Below, piece by piece: positions 25,746 through 34,036 of a DNA stretch of 50,592 nt; position 1 is the stretch's first letter; every line of letters begins with the position of its first letter. The notes under the pieces are model-generated. The model had not been told where the DNA came from and did not search any database. It saw only the letters and a list, made by a program, of their open reading frames with translations. Source of the DNA: JAPHTQ01 sp050295975. GTDB taxonomy: Bacteria; Pseudomonadota; Gammaproteobacteria; Thiohalomonadales; Thiohalomonadaceae. The translations under genes were made by a program, and so were the position numbers. The DNA lies in NCBI GenBank assembly GCA_050295975.1, contig JBNKQR010000019.1, positions 1 to 50,592 on the forward strand, written 5' to 3'.

Positions 25746-26324
25746 TTAAGGTTCCAGCAGGGGTTTCAAATTATTCTCTATCGCCTCACGGGCACGGAAT
25801 ATCCGTGAGCGCACGGTTCCGATGGGACACTCCATGGTCTGGGCAATCTCTTCATAACTCAGACCTTCCATTTCACGTAAGACGATAGCGGTGCGTAGAT
25901 CTTCCGGCAATGAATCGATGGTGTCGTAGATCACCTTCTCCACTTCGTCGCGATGGGCCAGCTTCTCCGGATCGTCGTAGTTGCGCAGACGAGCGCCCGG
26001 TTCATATTGCACGGCATCTTCCGCATCGATATCGCTGGTAGGAGGACGACGTCCCTGGGAGACCAGCTGGTTCTTCGCCGTGTTAATGGCGATGCGGTAG
26101 AGCCAGGTATAGAAGGCGCTGTCGCCACGGAAATTGGGGAGTGCTCGGTAGGCCTTGATGAAGGTCTCCTGGGCCACGTCGAGGGCCTCATCCTGGTCCC
26201 GTACATACCGGGTAATGAGTTTAACGATTTTCTGCTGGTACTTTAGTACCAGAACATCGAAGGCCTTCTTGTCACCGAGCTGGACTCGCTGAACCAGTTC
26301 CTGATCGACAATATTCTCGCCCAT
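25746..26324 (-). CDS. rpoE: RNA polymerase sigma factor RpoE (sigma-E/AlgU)
   Basis: Extracytoplasmic-function sigma factor of the envelope-stress response. 192 aa. Region 2 is clear (FIKAYRALPNFRGDSAFYTWLYRIAINTAKN), as is region 4 (LPEDLRTAIVLREMEGLSYEEIA, GTVRSRIFRAREAI). The ATG at 26324 (MGENIVDQELVQRV) aligns with E. coli RpoE. A frame from 26333 adds 3 codons, but its AGGGG ribosome site would be adjacent to the ATG, while it sits 9 bases before 26324. First gene of rpoE-rseA-rseC-mucD and likely autoregulated. Confidence 0.97.
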   Translation of the reverse strand: MGENIVDQELVQRVQLGDKKAFDVLVLKYQQKIVKLITRYVRDQDEALDVAQETFIKAYRALPNFRGDSAFYTWLYRIAINTAKNQLVSQGRRPPTSDIDAEDAVQYEPGARLRNYDDPEKLAHRDEVEKVIYDTIDSLPEDLRTAIVLREMEGLSYEEIAQTMECPIGTVRSRIFRAREAIENNLKPLLEP

Positions 26325-26379
26325 CAGGGCCATCCCCTATGATTTTTGTTAGTCGCGTTCCCGCAGAACACCTCCGCGG

Positions 26380-26406
26380 TATGACAATACTTTGCTTTCA
26401 GGGTTC
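26380..26406 (-). promoter_or_regulatory. rpoE: Candidate sigma-E autoregulatory promoter of rpoE
   Basis: On the minus strand, GAACCC (26406-26401) is followed by a 16-base spacer and TCATA (26384-26380), close to the sigma-E pattern GAACTT-N16-TCTGA/TCAAA. The -35 differs at two bases and the -10 is only partly like the consensus. This would start RNA roughly 50 bases upstream of the rpoE ATG. Autoregulation is established for rpoE in relatives; the specific site is inferred. Confidence 0.35.
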
Positions 26407-26555
26407 GCCAACGCATGAACTTTTTCGTATATTCCACTCTTGGTGCCGGTACAGCCGACCCTGAAGAGGCATTAAGCCCCGAAGGGCAACAATATAACTG
26501 AACTCACGGGACAAAAGCCATTTCACGCCCAACATCTCCCCAGCACGATACCGAC

Positions 26556-28133
26556 GTGTTAATTATCGGCAGCGGTGCCGCCGGTTTGACCCTGGCGCTA
26601 CACCTGGCCGACAACGCCCGCGTACGGATACTCTCCAAGGCACGCATGGAGGATGGCTGTACTCTGCATGCCCAAGGTGGCGTCGCAGCGGTGCTGGATC
26701 CACACGATTCAGTTGATGCCCATGTGGCGGATACGATCGGTGCTGGTGGTGGCCTCTGTAATGCCGACGTCGTTCGCTTCGTGGCCGAGCGCGGTCGAGC
26801 CGCGATTGAGTCGTTGATTAAAGCGGGGGTTGAATTCAGTCGTGACAACGGCGATGGCGGCTACCACCTCACCCGCGAAGGGGGACACAGTCAGCGCCGA
26901 GTAATCCATGCTGCCGATGCTACCGGCAGCGCAATCGAAAAGACCCTACTGGAGCGCGCCAGAGAACACCCCAACATCACCCTGCACGAAAGCCACCTGG
27001 CGATAGACCTGATTACCTCTGCCCGCCTGGGTGAAGCCGGTAATCGCATACTGGGGGCCTACGTCTTCAACCGTGAAGCCGAGCATGTAGAGGTGATCCG
27101 TGCCCGCTTTGTGGTACTCGCCAGTGGAGGTGCCAGTAAAGTCTATCTCTACACCAGCAACCCGGACCTCTCTACCGGTGACGGTATCGCGATGGCCTGG
27201 CGTGCTGGTTGTCGTGTGGCCAACCTTGAGTTCAACCAGTTCCACCCCACCTGCCTCTACCATCCCAAGGCGAAATCGTTCCTCCTCTCCGAGGCGTTGC
27301 GTGGTGAAGGTGGCAAGCTTCTGCTACGTGACGGCAGCCGTTTCATGCAGCGCTTTGATGAGCGTGGCGAACTGGCACCACGGGATATCGTTGCCCGCGC
27401 CATCGACCATGAAATGAAACGGCTAGGTGAAGAGTGCGTCTACCTCGACATCAGCCACAAACCAGTCGAATTCATCAAGGAACACTTCCCCACCATCTAC
27501 AACCGCTGCCTGGAATATGGCTATGACATGAGCAGGGAACCGATTCCGGTGGTTCCGGCGGCACACTATACCTGCGGTGGGGTGATGACCGACGCCAACG
27601 GCGCCACTGACATTCCCGGCCTCTACGCCGTCGGTGAAGTGAGCTTTACCGGCCTGCACGGGGCCAACCGTCTCGCCAGTAACTCCCTGCTGGAGTGCCT
27701 GGTCTTCGCCGATGCTGCTGCACAACACATCAATGCACAACTCACCTCAGTGGAAATGCCCCCCGTCCTGCCCGCCTGGGACGAGAGCCGGGTCACCGAC
27801 TCCGATGAGGAGGTGGTGGTCTCCCACAACTGGGAGGAGCTGCGACGCTTTATGTGGGACTACGTTGGTATCGTTCGTACCAATAAGCGGCTGCAGCGGG
27901 CCAAGCGGCGGGTGGATCTGTTGAGTGCAGAAATTGAGGAGTACTACGGCAACTTCCGTGTCACCAACGACCTGCTGGAACTGCGTAATCTTGTGGCGGT
28001 GGCCGACCTGATCATCCAGTCAGCGATGGCGCGTAAAGAGAGCCGCGGATTGCACTACAACCTCGACTATCCGCACACAAACGAAACCGGTGTGAATACG
28101 ATTCTCACTCCGGAGAACACGCCTGTGGCGTGA
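26556..28133 (+). CDS. nadB: L-aspartate oxidase
   Basis: Flavoprotein that oxidises L-aspartate to iminoaspartate, the first step of NAD synthesis. 525 aa as drawn. FAD motif IIGSGAAGLTLALHL at the N-terminus, the HAQGG-type loop (CTLHAQGGVAAVL), and HGANRLASNSLLECLVF near 365, which is the fumarate-reductase-type substrate site. The only standard start in frame is the GTG at 26556, giving MLIIGSG, which lacks the usual few residues before the first strand. The frame stays open up to 26502 and an ATT at 26520 would give a normal N-terminus. It is convergent with ygfX, overlapping by 29 bases. Confidence 0.96.
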   Translation: MLIIGSGAAGLTLALHLADNARVRILSKARMEDGCTLHAQGGVAAVLDPHDSVDAHVADTIGAGGGLCNADVVRFVAERGRAAIESLIKAGVEFSRDNGDGGYHLTREGGHSQRRVIHAADATGSAIEKTLLERAREHPNITLHESHLAIDLITSARLGEAGNRILGAYVFNREAEHVEVIRARFVVLASGGASKVYLYTSNPDLSTGDGIAMAWRAGCRVANLEFNQFHPTCLYHPKAKSFLLSEALRGEGGKLLLRDGSRFMQRFDERGELAPRDIVARAIDHEMKRLGEECVYLDISHKPVEFIKEHFPTIYNRCLEYGYDMSREPIPVVPAAHYTCGGVMTDANGATDIPGLYAVGEVSFTGLHGANRLASNSLLECLVFADAAAQHINAQLTSVEMPPVLPAWDESRVTDSDEEVVVSHNWEELRRFMWDYVGIVRTNKRLQRAKRRVDLLSAEIEEYYGNFRVTNDLLELRNLVAVADLIIQSAMARKESRGLHYNLDYPHTNETGVNTILTPENTPVA

Positions 28134-28554
28134 TCTGGAATCTCACCCTCATGCGGCGAAAGCTCTCCTCCCCCAGCGCGGCGGGGGTCAGCACCACCGC
28201 GCTGCGGCGACCCGATTCGGTAAACAGAAAATTGAGTACCACCAGGCGTGATGTCAGGTAACTATCTCCCTGGAGTTGTGCCACCCTCTCTCTTCCCTGC
28301 TGGCTCCACCACCACTGCTGCTCTCCATCCCAGACCAACTGTACCTGTGAGCCGCCTAGTTCGGCACGCTGCTTCCAAACACGCCACACGGCGTAGAGCA
28401 GCCCCGCAACGCCGATCAGCCTTGCGATGAAAGGAAGTGGCAGGGAAATCATGGCAATGGTCGCCGCCAGAGCCATGATGAGATAGAGGCGTCGTAACAG
28501 CGGATTGCTACTAACCTCAAGCCGTAGCGGCGTGGCGTATCCTTTCGATGACAT
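28105..28554 (-). CDS. ygfX: YgfX-family membrane protein
   Basis: 149 aa with two membrane segments near 18-55 (LLRRLYLIMALAATIAMISL, then LIGVAGLLYAVW). Position directly after sdhE and family features (hydrophobic hairpin then a beta-rich tail with WWWSQQGRERVAQL) match YgfX. In E. coli YgfX (CptA) was reported as a cell-shape toxin with SdhE as partner, though SdhE's flavinylation role is now better supported. The ATG at 28554 is used; the frame to 28659 lies within sdhE. It overlaps sdhE by 38 bases and nadB by 29. Confidence 0.8.
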   Translation of the reverse strand: MSSKGYATPLRLEVSSNPLLRRLYLIMALAATIAMISLPLPFIARLIGVAGLLYAVWRVWKQRAELGGSQVQLVWDGEQQWWWSQQGRERVAQLQGDSYLTSRLVVLNFLFTESGRRSAVVLTPAALGEESFRRMRVRFQITPQACSPE

Positions 28555-28759
28555 CAACGAACTCCTTCTCTTTAATCTCCGCCATACCCAGCAGATACTC
28601 CTGCAGGGTTTGATCCTGCAGTTCAAGCAGACGGCTGAAACTCTCCTTTTGCGCCGCATCCAGCTGCGCGTAACCCTTTTCTAGAAAGCCCTGCAGCAGC
28701 AGGTCCAGTTCCAGCATGCCACGGCGACAGCGCCAGCGTAGCCGCTCCATATCCCCCAT
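28517..28759 (-). CDS. sdhE: FAD assembly factor SdhE
   Basis: Small protein that promotes covalent attachment of FAD to SdhA (and FrdA). 80 aa. The diagnostic RGMLELD motif is in RCRRGMLELDLLLQGF, with downstream YAQLDAAQKESFSRLLE. It is 2 bases after sdhB, so the flavinylation factor is made with the complex it serves. An ATG at 28750 is an alternative start. Also known as ygfY or cptB. Confidence 0.93.
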   Translation of the reverse strand: MGDMERLRWRCRRGMLELDLLLQGFLEKGYAQLDAAQKESFSRLLELQDQTLQEYLLGMAEIKEKEFVDVIERIRHAATA

Positions 28760-28761
28760 CG

Positions 28762-29460
28762 TTACACCTGCCGTTTGAGTAACAGTTGTCGGATCAGACC
28801 GATGGCACGGGTCGGATTCAGCCCCTTGGGGCAGGCCTCGACGCAGCTCATAATGGTGTGACAGCGGAACAGCTTGTAGGGGCCGTCCAGCTCCTGCAGA
28901 CGGGTGGCGGTGTCCTGGTCACGGCTGTCGAAAAGAAAACGTGCTGCTTGCAACAGTGCCGCCGGGCCTCGGAACTTGTCCGGGTTCCACCAGAATGAGG
29001 GGCAGGCGGTGGTGCAGCAGCCGCAGAGGATACACTCGTAAAGGCCGTCCAGTTGCTCCCGCTCCTCTGGGCTCTGTAGAAACTCGGTCTCAGGCTCCGG
29101 ATCGTGGACAATGAGATAGGGACGCACCGCCTTGTAGTGGTAAAAGAATCCGCTCATATCCACCACCAGATCACGGATCACCGGACGCCCCGGTAACGGA
29201 CGTAGAGTGACTGGTTCACTCAACGAATCGAGTGGTGTAATGCAGGCCAGCCCGTTGCTGCCATTGATATTGATCGCATCGGAGCCACACACCCCTTCGC
29301 CACAGGAGTGCCGGAATCCCAATGACTCGTCCTGCTCGGCCTTAAGCCGCAACAGGGCATCACGCAGCATCATTCCCGGCTCCACATCGGCCAGCTCGAA
29401 GCTCTGCATACGCGGTGCCTGATCGGTCTCGGGGTTATAGCGGTAGATGCTGAATTTCAT
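28762..29460 (-). CDS. sdhB: Succinate dehydrogenase iron-sulfur subunit
   Basis: Electron-transfer subunit of complex II. 232 aa. [2Fe-2S] ferredoxin domain (HSCGEGVCGSDAININ, then GLAC), [4Fe-4S] cysteines in CILCGCCTTACPSFW and the [3Fe-4S] region CHTIMSCVEACPKGLNPTRA. It sits between sdhA and sdhE with 2-base gaps. Carries electrons from SdhA-bound FAD to quinone. Confidence 0.97.
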   Translation of the reverse strand: MKFSIYRYNPETDQAPRMQSFELADVEPGMMLRDALLRLKAEQDESLGFRHSCGEGVCGSDAININGSNGLACITPLDSLSEPVTLRPLPGRPVIRDLVVDMSGFFYHYKAVRPYLIVHDPEPETEFLQSPEEREQLDGLYECILCGCCTTACPSFWWNPDKFRGPAALLQAARFLFDSRDQDTATRLQELDGPYKLFRCHTIMSCVEACPKGLNPTRAIGLIRQLLLKRQV

Positions 29461-29462
29461 CC

Positions 29463-31220
29463 CTAGTAGACCCTCGGCTTCGGTGGGAAGGAGTCAACAC
29501 TCAGCGGTTTCATGCGCACCGGCTTGTAGTCCATACATCCATCACGGTAGAACAGAGAGTGCTTCAACCAGCGCTCGTCATCCCGCTCAGGAAAGTCGAT
29601 CCGCGAGTGAGCACCGCGACTCTCTTCCCGATGCAGCGCCGAAGTAACGGTGGCGAGGGCAAGGTCTACCAGATTCTCCAGCTCGAAGGCCTCAATGCGG
29701 GCGGTATTAAAGATACGACTCTGATCGCGCAGGGTGACATTCTCCAGGCGATGGGCAATCGCCTTTACCTTTTCCACCCCTTCGGCCAACACCTCCCTAC
29801 TACGAAAGACCCCACAGTACTCCTCCATGGTCTTCTGCAATTCGTTGCGCAGTTCCGCTACCGACTCCCCTTCGCCCTGCTTCTCCCAGCGCGCCAGGTG
29901 CGCCAGTGCCTGATCTACGCTCTCCTGGGCCAGGGGTTGATGAAAACGGTTCTCTTTCAGGTAGTCGATGATGTGGTTACCTGCAGCACGGCCGAAGACC
30001 ACGATATCAAGCAGCGAGTTACCCCCAAGACGGTTGGCACCGTGTACCGAGACACAGGCGCACTCGCCCACCGCGTAGAGACCGGGTACCGGCTCCTCGC
30101 CCTCGCCTACCGGGGCCACCACCTGACCGTGACGGTTAGTGGGGATGCCGCCCATGGTGTAGTGGGCAGTGGGATAGACCGGTACCGGGGCTTTTGCCAT
30201 GTCGATACCGGTAAAGGTGAGTGCCATCTGCCGGATAGCGGGTAGACGCTTGGCCACCACCTCTTCGCCCAGATGGTCCACCTTGAGCAACACGTGATCC
30301 TTGTTGGGGCCGCAGCCGCGTCCTTCTTTCACTTCAAGGTAGATAGCGCGGCTCACCACATCACGGCTGGCCAGGTCCAGCGCATGGGGTGCGTAGCGCT
30401 GCATGAAGCGCTCGCCCTCGCTGTTGATCAGATAGCCGCCCTCACCGCGCGCACCCTCGGTGAGCAGCATCCCCTTGCCGGCGATCCCGGTGGGGTGAAA
30501 CTGAAAGAACTCCATATCCTGCAACGGAATGCCCGCACGCAGCGCCATTGCCATGCCATCGCCGGTGTTGATGTGGGCGTTGGTGTTGGTGCGGAAGAGT
30601 TGTCCGGCACCACCGGTGGCCAGCAGGGTGGTTTTGGCTTCAATCAGCAGCGGTTCGCCGCTCTCGATATCCAGCACCAGTGCGCCGAGGATCGCCCCCT
30701 GCTCGTCCTGGATCAGGTCGATGGCAAAGTATTCGTCAAAAAACTGGGTGCGGGCGTGCAGGTTCTGCTGGTAGAGGCTGTGCAGGATGGCGTGGCCGGT
30801 ACGGTCGGCAGCGGCACAGGTGCGAGCCGCCTGCTCCCCGCCGAAGTTCTGACTCTGACCGCCGAAGGGGCGTTGGTAGATATGGCCACTTTCGAGTCGA
30901 GAGAACGGCACCCCCGCATGCTCCAGTTCGTAAACCAGATGGGCGGCGGCTCGACACATATATTCGATGGCGTCCTGATCACCCAGATAGTCACTACCCT
31001 TGATGGTGTCGTACATGTGCCAGTGCCAGTTATCGGACATGACGTTACCCAGTGCGGCATTGATCCCACCCTGAGCCGCCACCGTATGGGAGCGGGTGGG
31101 AAAGACCTTGGAGACCACTGCCACCTTGGCATTCCCATGGGCCAGTTGCAGCGCCGCACGCAGACCACCGCCACCCGCACCAATCACCAGGCTATCGAAC
31201 TTGCGCCGCGCCAGGGTCAT
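29463..31220 (-). CDS. sdhA: Succinate dehydrogenase flavoprotein subunit
   Basis: Catalytic subunit of complex II: succinate to fumarate, linking the TCA cycle to the quinone pool. 585 aa. FAD domain GAGGGGLRAALQL, the covalent-FAD His in SHTVAAQGGIN, FHPTGIAGKG, and HGANRLGGNSLLDIVVFGRA near residue 380. The start overlaps the sdhD stop (ATGA). It is the third gene of sdhCDAB-sdhE-ygfX. Confidence 0.98.
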   Translation of the reverse strand: MTLARRKFDSLVIGAGGGGLRAALQLAHGNAKVAVVSKVFPTRSHTVAAQGGINAALGNVMSDNWHWHMYDTIKGSDYLGDQDAIEYMCRAAAHLVYELEHAGVPFSRLESGHIYQRPFGGQSQNFGGEQAARTCAAADRTGHAILHSLYQQNLHARTQFFDEYFAIDLIQDEQGAILGALVLDIESGEPLLIEAKTTLLATGGAGQLFRTNTNAHINTGDGMAMALRAGIPLQDMEFFQFHPTGIAGKGMLLTEGARGEGGYLINSEGERFMQRYAPHALDLASRDVVSRAIYLEVKEGRGCGPNKDHVLLKVDHLGEEVVAKRLPAIRQMALTFTGIDMAKAPVPVYPTAHYTMGGIPTNRHGQVVAPVGEGEEPVPGLYAVGECACVSVHGANRLGGNSLLDIVVFGRAAGNHIIDYLKENRFHQPLAQESVDQALAHLARWEKQGEGESVAELRNELQKTMEEYCGVFRSREVLAEGVEKVKAIAHRLENVTLRDQSRIFNTARIEAFELENLVDLALATVTSALHREESRGAHSRIDFPERDDERWLKHSLFYRDGCMDYKPVRMKPLSVDSFPPKPRVY

Positions 31221-31561
31221 GACAGCACTCCCTCAAGTAGAATGGCGGCACTCCAGATGCCGAGGGCAATCAACCATGCGCCTAACAGGGCCAGCAGGGT
31301 CAGGCGTAGCGCAGCAAAGTGCCCGGCATAGTCGAGGATGACATCGCGTACACCGACCCAGATGTGCATCAGCAGCGCCAGGATGAACATGGCCGTCGCG
31401 ATGGCCACCAGTGGCTGGGCAAACAGTGCATGCCAGAGTGGGAATGATATCGTTGGTGTATTAATTAGCCAGACAAGCCCCTGCAGGGTGTAGAGCAACA
31501 GATAGATTGCACTCAATCGCTGCACCAGCCAGGCGGAAAGTCCACTCAGAACATTGCTCAT
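31217..31561 (-). CDS. sdhD: Succinate dehydrogenase membrane anchor subunit
   Basis: 114 aa with three membrane helices. Motifs typical of SdhD are AWLVQRLSAIYLLLYTL in helix 1 and the heme/quinone region HIWVGVRDVILDYAGH in helix 2. The ATG at 31561 overlaps the sdhC stop as ATGA and is preferred over an upstream GTG or ATG extension. With SdhC it anchors SdhAB, binds heme b and forms the quinone pocket. Confidence 0.93.
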   Translation of the reverse strand: MSNVLSGLSAWLVQRLSAIYLLLYTLQGLVWLINTPTISFPLWHALFAQPLVAIATAMFILALLMHIWVGVRDVILDYAGHFAALRLTLLALLGAWLIALGIWSAAILLEGVLS

Positions 31562-31935
31562 AACCACCACCATCCACCCGCAACAAGCAGCAGAGCATCA
31601 AGCAGCAGCAGACCAATAGCACTCCCTCGTGCCACCTTCAGGCTGGCACCGATCTCCATATCCAGCAACAGAAAACGGATCCCGGCAAAGAGGTGGTGCA
31701 GAAACCACCAGAGCATCAGCAGCAGTAAAAGACGCAATGGCCAGGCCTCGAGCCAATGACCTACCTGGGCGAAATCGGCAACACTGTTGAGCGACTGCTG
31801 CCATAGCCAGAGTGGAAGTGGTAACAACAGGAACAGCATCACCCCAGTCAGGCGATGTGCGATAGAGACCCAGCCCATGAGGGGGAGACGAATTTGCAGC
31901 AGATTGAGAAAAACCGGTCGTTTTGGGTTTGGCAT
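31558..31935 (-). CDS. sdhC: Succinate dehydrogenase cytochrome b556 subunit
   Basis: 125 aa, three membrane helices. N-terminal RPVFLNLLQIRLPLMGWVSI with IAHRLTGVMLFLL (quinone-site Ser/Arg), and LHHLFAGIRFLLLDME carrying the heme-ligand His. The ATG at 31935 gives the usual short N-terminus; an extension to 31983 is possible but unlike the family. First gene of the sdh operon, divergent from ygfZ. Confidence 0.93.
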   Translation of the reverse strand: MPNPKRPVFLNLLQIRLPLMGWVSIAHRLTGVMLFLLLPLPLWLWQQSLNSVADFAQVGHWLEAWPLRLLLLLMLWWFLHHLFAGIRFLLLDMEIGASLKVARGSAIGLLLLDALLLVAGGWWWL

Positions 31936-31978
31936 GTTGATTTGCTGGCCTGCAACCTTTATTTCATGCATGACATTT

Positions 31979-32005
31979 ATCATAGCCTAACGATTCCGCT
32001 ATGAT
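31979..32005. promoter_or_regulatory. 8-bp inverted repeat between sdhC and ygfZ, possible divergent -10s or operator
   Basis: ATCATAGC (31979-31986) and GCTATGAT (31998-32005) form a perfect inverted repeat around an 11-base spacer. Each half contains TATGAT reading outward, a 5/6 match to the -10 consensus, one toward sdhC and one toward ygfZ. Convincing -35 boxes are not seen. It could be a pair of -10 elements or a dyad operator. Function is inferred. Confidence 0.35.
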
Positions 32006-32034
32006 TTGCGAAGACTATTTTGCGAGGCGATCCA

Positions 32035-33111
32035 ATGAACAGTGAATGGCTGGGCTTTCTTGAACAGCACGGCGCACAAATCGGTGAAGATGGTGTGAAG
32101 GACTATGGCGATGCTGCCTCCGAACTCCAGGCTGCCGCAAACGGCACCACCCTCTGTGATCTCTCTCATGAAGGGTTGATCCGTGTACATGGAGAAGAGA
32201 GTGAAACCTTTCTTCAGGGTCAACTAACCAACGATATTCGAAACGTTGACGAAAACACCCATCAACTCTCTGGCTATTGCAGTCCCAAGGGGCGATTGCT
32301 GGCGCTATTTAGGCTGTTCAGACGTCAGGACGGATACTATCTTCAGTTTCCCCATCCACTGCTCGATAGCTCATTGAAACGCCTGCGCATGTTTGTGCTG
32401 CGCTCCAAAGTGACTCTGGATGACGTCAGTGATGAACTGGTTCGCTTTGCCCTCACCGGAACGGATGCAGAAAAACTGCTTGGTGAGCAGCTAACAGAAT
32501 TACCCAGCGGCGATTTCGAGACTGTCACAACAAATGGCATCACTGCACTACGCCTCACTGGCCCCATACCACGCTTCATTCTCTGTGGTGAAAGCAGCGC
32601 CATGCAGCCTCTGTGGCAATCATTACACGCTGCAGGAGCTACCCCGGCAGGTAACGCTGTCTGGCACTGGTTACAGATCCAGGTCGGTGAACCTGAGGTC
32701 GTCACCGAAACCGTCGAAGCTTTTGTGCCACAGATGCTCAATCTGCAACTGATTAACGGTGTTAGTTTCAAGAAGGGTTGTTACACCGGACAGGAGGTGG
32801 TGGCACGAATGCAGTACCTGGGTAAACTCAAGCGTCGTATGTATCTGGCACACAGTGATTCAACCCAGAAGCCCAACATCGGTGATGAGCTCTATTCACC
32901 AGGAAGCAGTAGCGGACAGGGAGCGGGAAAAATCGTCTCAGTGGCCCCTGCGCCACAAGGCGGCTACGATATGCTTACGGTTTTGGAGACCAGTGGTGTA
33001 GAACGCGATGTTTTCTACCTTGATGAAGCACAGCAGATCGCACTTTCCATCCAACAGCCTCCATACGGATTTGAACTGGCAGAGGATGCATCGCCCCAGG
33101 TGACTGGCTAA
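32035..33111 (+). CDS. ygfZ: Folate-binding Fe-S cluster repair/assembly protein YgfZ
   Basis: Tetrahydrofolate-dependent factor for biogenesis or repair of some Fe-S enzymes. 358 aa, GcvT-like fold. Diagnostic KGCYTGQEVVARMQYLG near residue 245 contains the conserved Cys, and the N-terminal part has TTLCDLSHEGLIRVHGEE. The ATG at 32035 is preferred over a TTG at 32020 because of GAGG just upstream. It is divergent from sdhC, whose operon makes an Fe-S enzyme, a common pairing that includes sdhE nearby. Confidence 0.93.
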   Translation: MNSEWLGFLEQHGAQIGEDGVKDYGDAASELQAAANGTTLCDLSHEGLIRVHGEESETFLQGQLTNDIRNVDENTHQLSGYCSPKGRLLALFRLFRRQDGYYLQFPHPLLDSSLKRLRMFVLRSKVTLDDVSDELVRFALTGTDAEKLLGEQLTELPSGDFETVTTNGITALRLTGPIPRFILCGESSAMQPLWQSLHAAGATPAGNAVWHWLQIQVGEPEVVTETVEAFVPQMLNLQLINGVSFKKGCYTGQEVVARMQYLGKLKRRMYLAHSDSTQKPNIGDELYSPGSSSGQGAGKIVSVAPAPQGGYDMLTVLETSGVERDVFYLDEAQQIALSIQQPPYGFELAEDASPQVTG

Positions 33112-33188
33112 CTAAAAACGTACCTACGCGCAGGGAACACACAACTAATGGCAACGGATGCCCGATAACAACAGCAAGGAAATAAGAG

Positions 33189-34031
33189 ATGTCGAATGAA
33201 ATCGCAAAGCAGTTCCTGGAAAGCCTGATCAGCGATCTGAAAAGCAATAAACTGGTTTTACCTACCCTGCCCGAAGTCGCGCTAAAAGTACGCGAGGCGG
33301 TCAATGATGATGAAGCATCCATAGGTGCCATCGCCAAAGTGATCGCGACCGATGCCGCACTCAGCGCACGCATCATACAGGTCTCTAATAGTCCTCTGCT
33401 GCGTGCCAGTAATGCGATCCAGACTCTGGACATGGCGGTCAATCGTCTCGGCATGAAACTGGTACGTGACATGGTCACCAGCATGGTGATGGAGCAAATG
33501 TTTCAAGCCACCACCGACCTGACCGACAAAAAACTACGTCAGGTCTGGGAACACAGTGTCACCGTGGCAGCGATCAGCCATGCCCTGGCGGCACAATTCA
33601 CCAAACTTAACCCGGAACTGGCAATGCTCGCGGGGCTGGTACATGACATCGGCGTGCTGCCAGTGATCACCCACGCAGAAGATTATCCGGAGTTGCTCAA
33701 TAACGAAGCCGCACTTAACGCTGTACTCCGTGCTGTGCATGGAAAGATCGGTACCGCGATCCTCAAAGCATGGAACTTCTCTGATGAACTGGTGGCCGTC
33801 GCCTCAGAACACGAAAATCTGACACGAAATTCGCCACAGGTGGACTACGTCGACATCGTTACCGTTGCTAATCTGCAAAGTTATATGGGAACAGATCACC
33901 CGTTGGCGCAAGAGGACTGGAGCAAGATCCCGGCGTTCGCCAAACTGGGACTCAGCCATGAGGTAAATGTGATCGAAATGGAAGAGACGGCTGAGGATAT
34001 CAAGGAAGTACAGCGATTACTGGCGGTCTAA
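33189..34031 (+). CDS. HDOD-domain signalling protein
   Basis: 280 aa. Output domain of signalling proteins, a metal-less relative of HD phosphohydrolases; roles are regulatory and usually in c-di-GMP or motility networks. Typical LPTLPEVALKVREAV, ATDAALSARIIQVSNSPL, and LAGLVHDIGVLPVI with FSDELVAVASEHE. No partner domain is fused. It is 77 bases downstream of ygfZ with its own ribosome site, and converges with the diguanylate cyclase gene 5 bases away, on the opposite strand. Confidence 0.92.
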   Translation: MSNEIAKQFLESLISDLKSNKLVLPTLPEVALKVREAVNDDEASIGAIAKVIATDAALSARIIQVSNSPLLRASNAIQTLDMAVNRLGMKLVRDMVTSMVMEQMFQATTDLTDKKLRQVWEHSVTVAAISHALAAQFTKLNPELAMLAGLVHDIGVLPVITHAEDYPELLNNEAALNAVLRAVHGKIGTAILKAWNFSDELVAVASEHENLTRNSPQVDYVDIVTVANLQSYMGTDHPLAQEDWSKIPAFAKLGLSHEVNVIEMEETAEDIKEVQRLLAV

Positions 34032-34036
34032 TCGAT

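Noticed and set aside
30273..31331. 352-aa open frame on the plus strand opposite sdhA
   Set aside because: A shadow of sdhA, with no ribosome site and no family-like motif.
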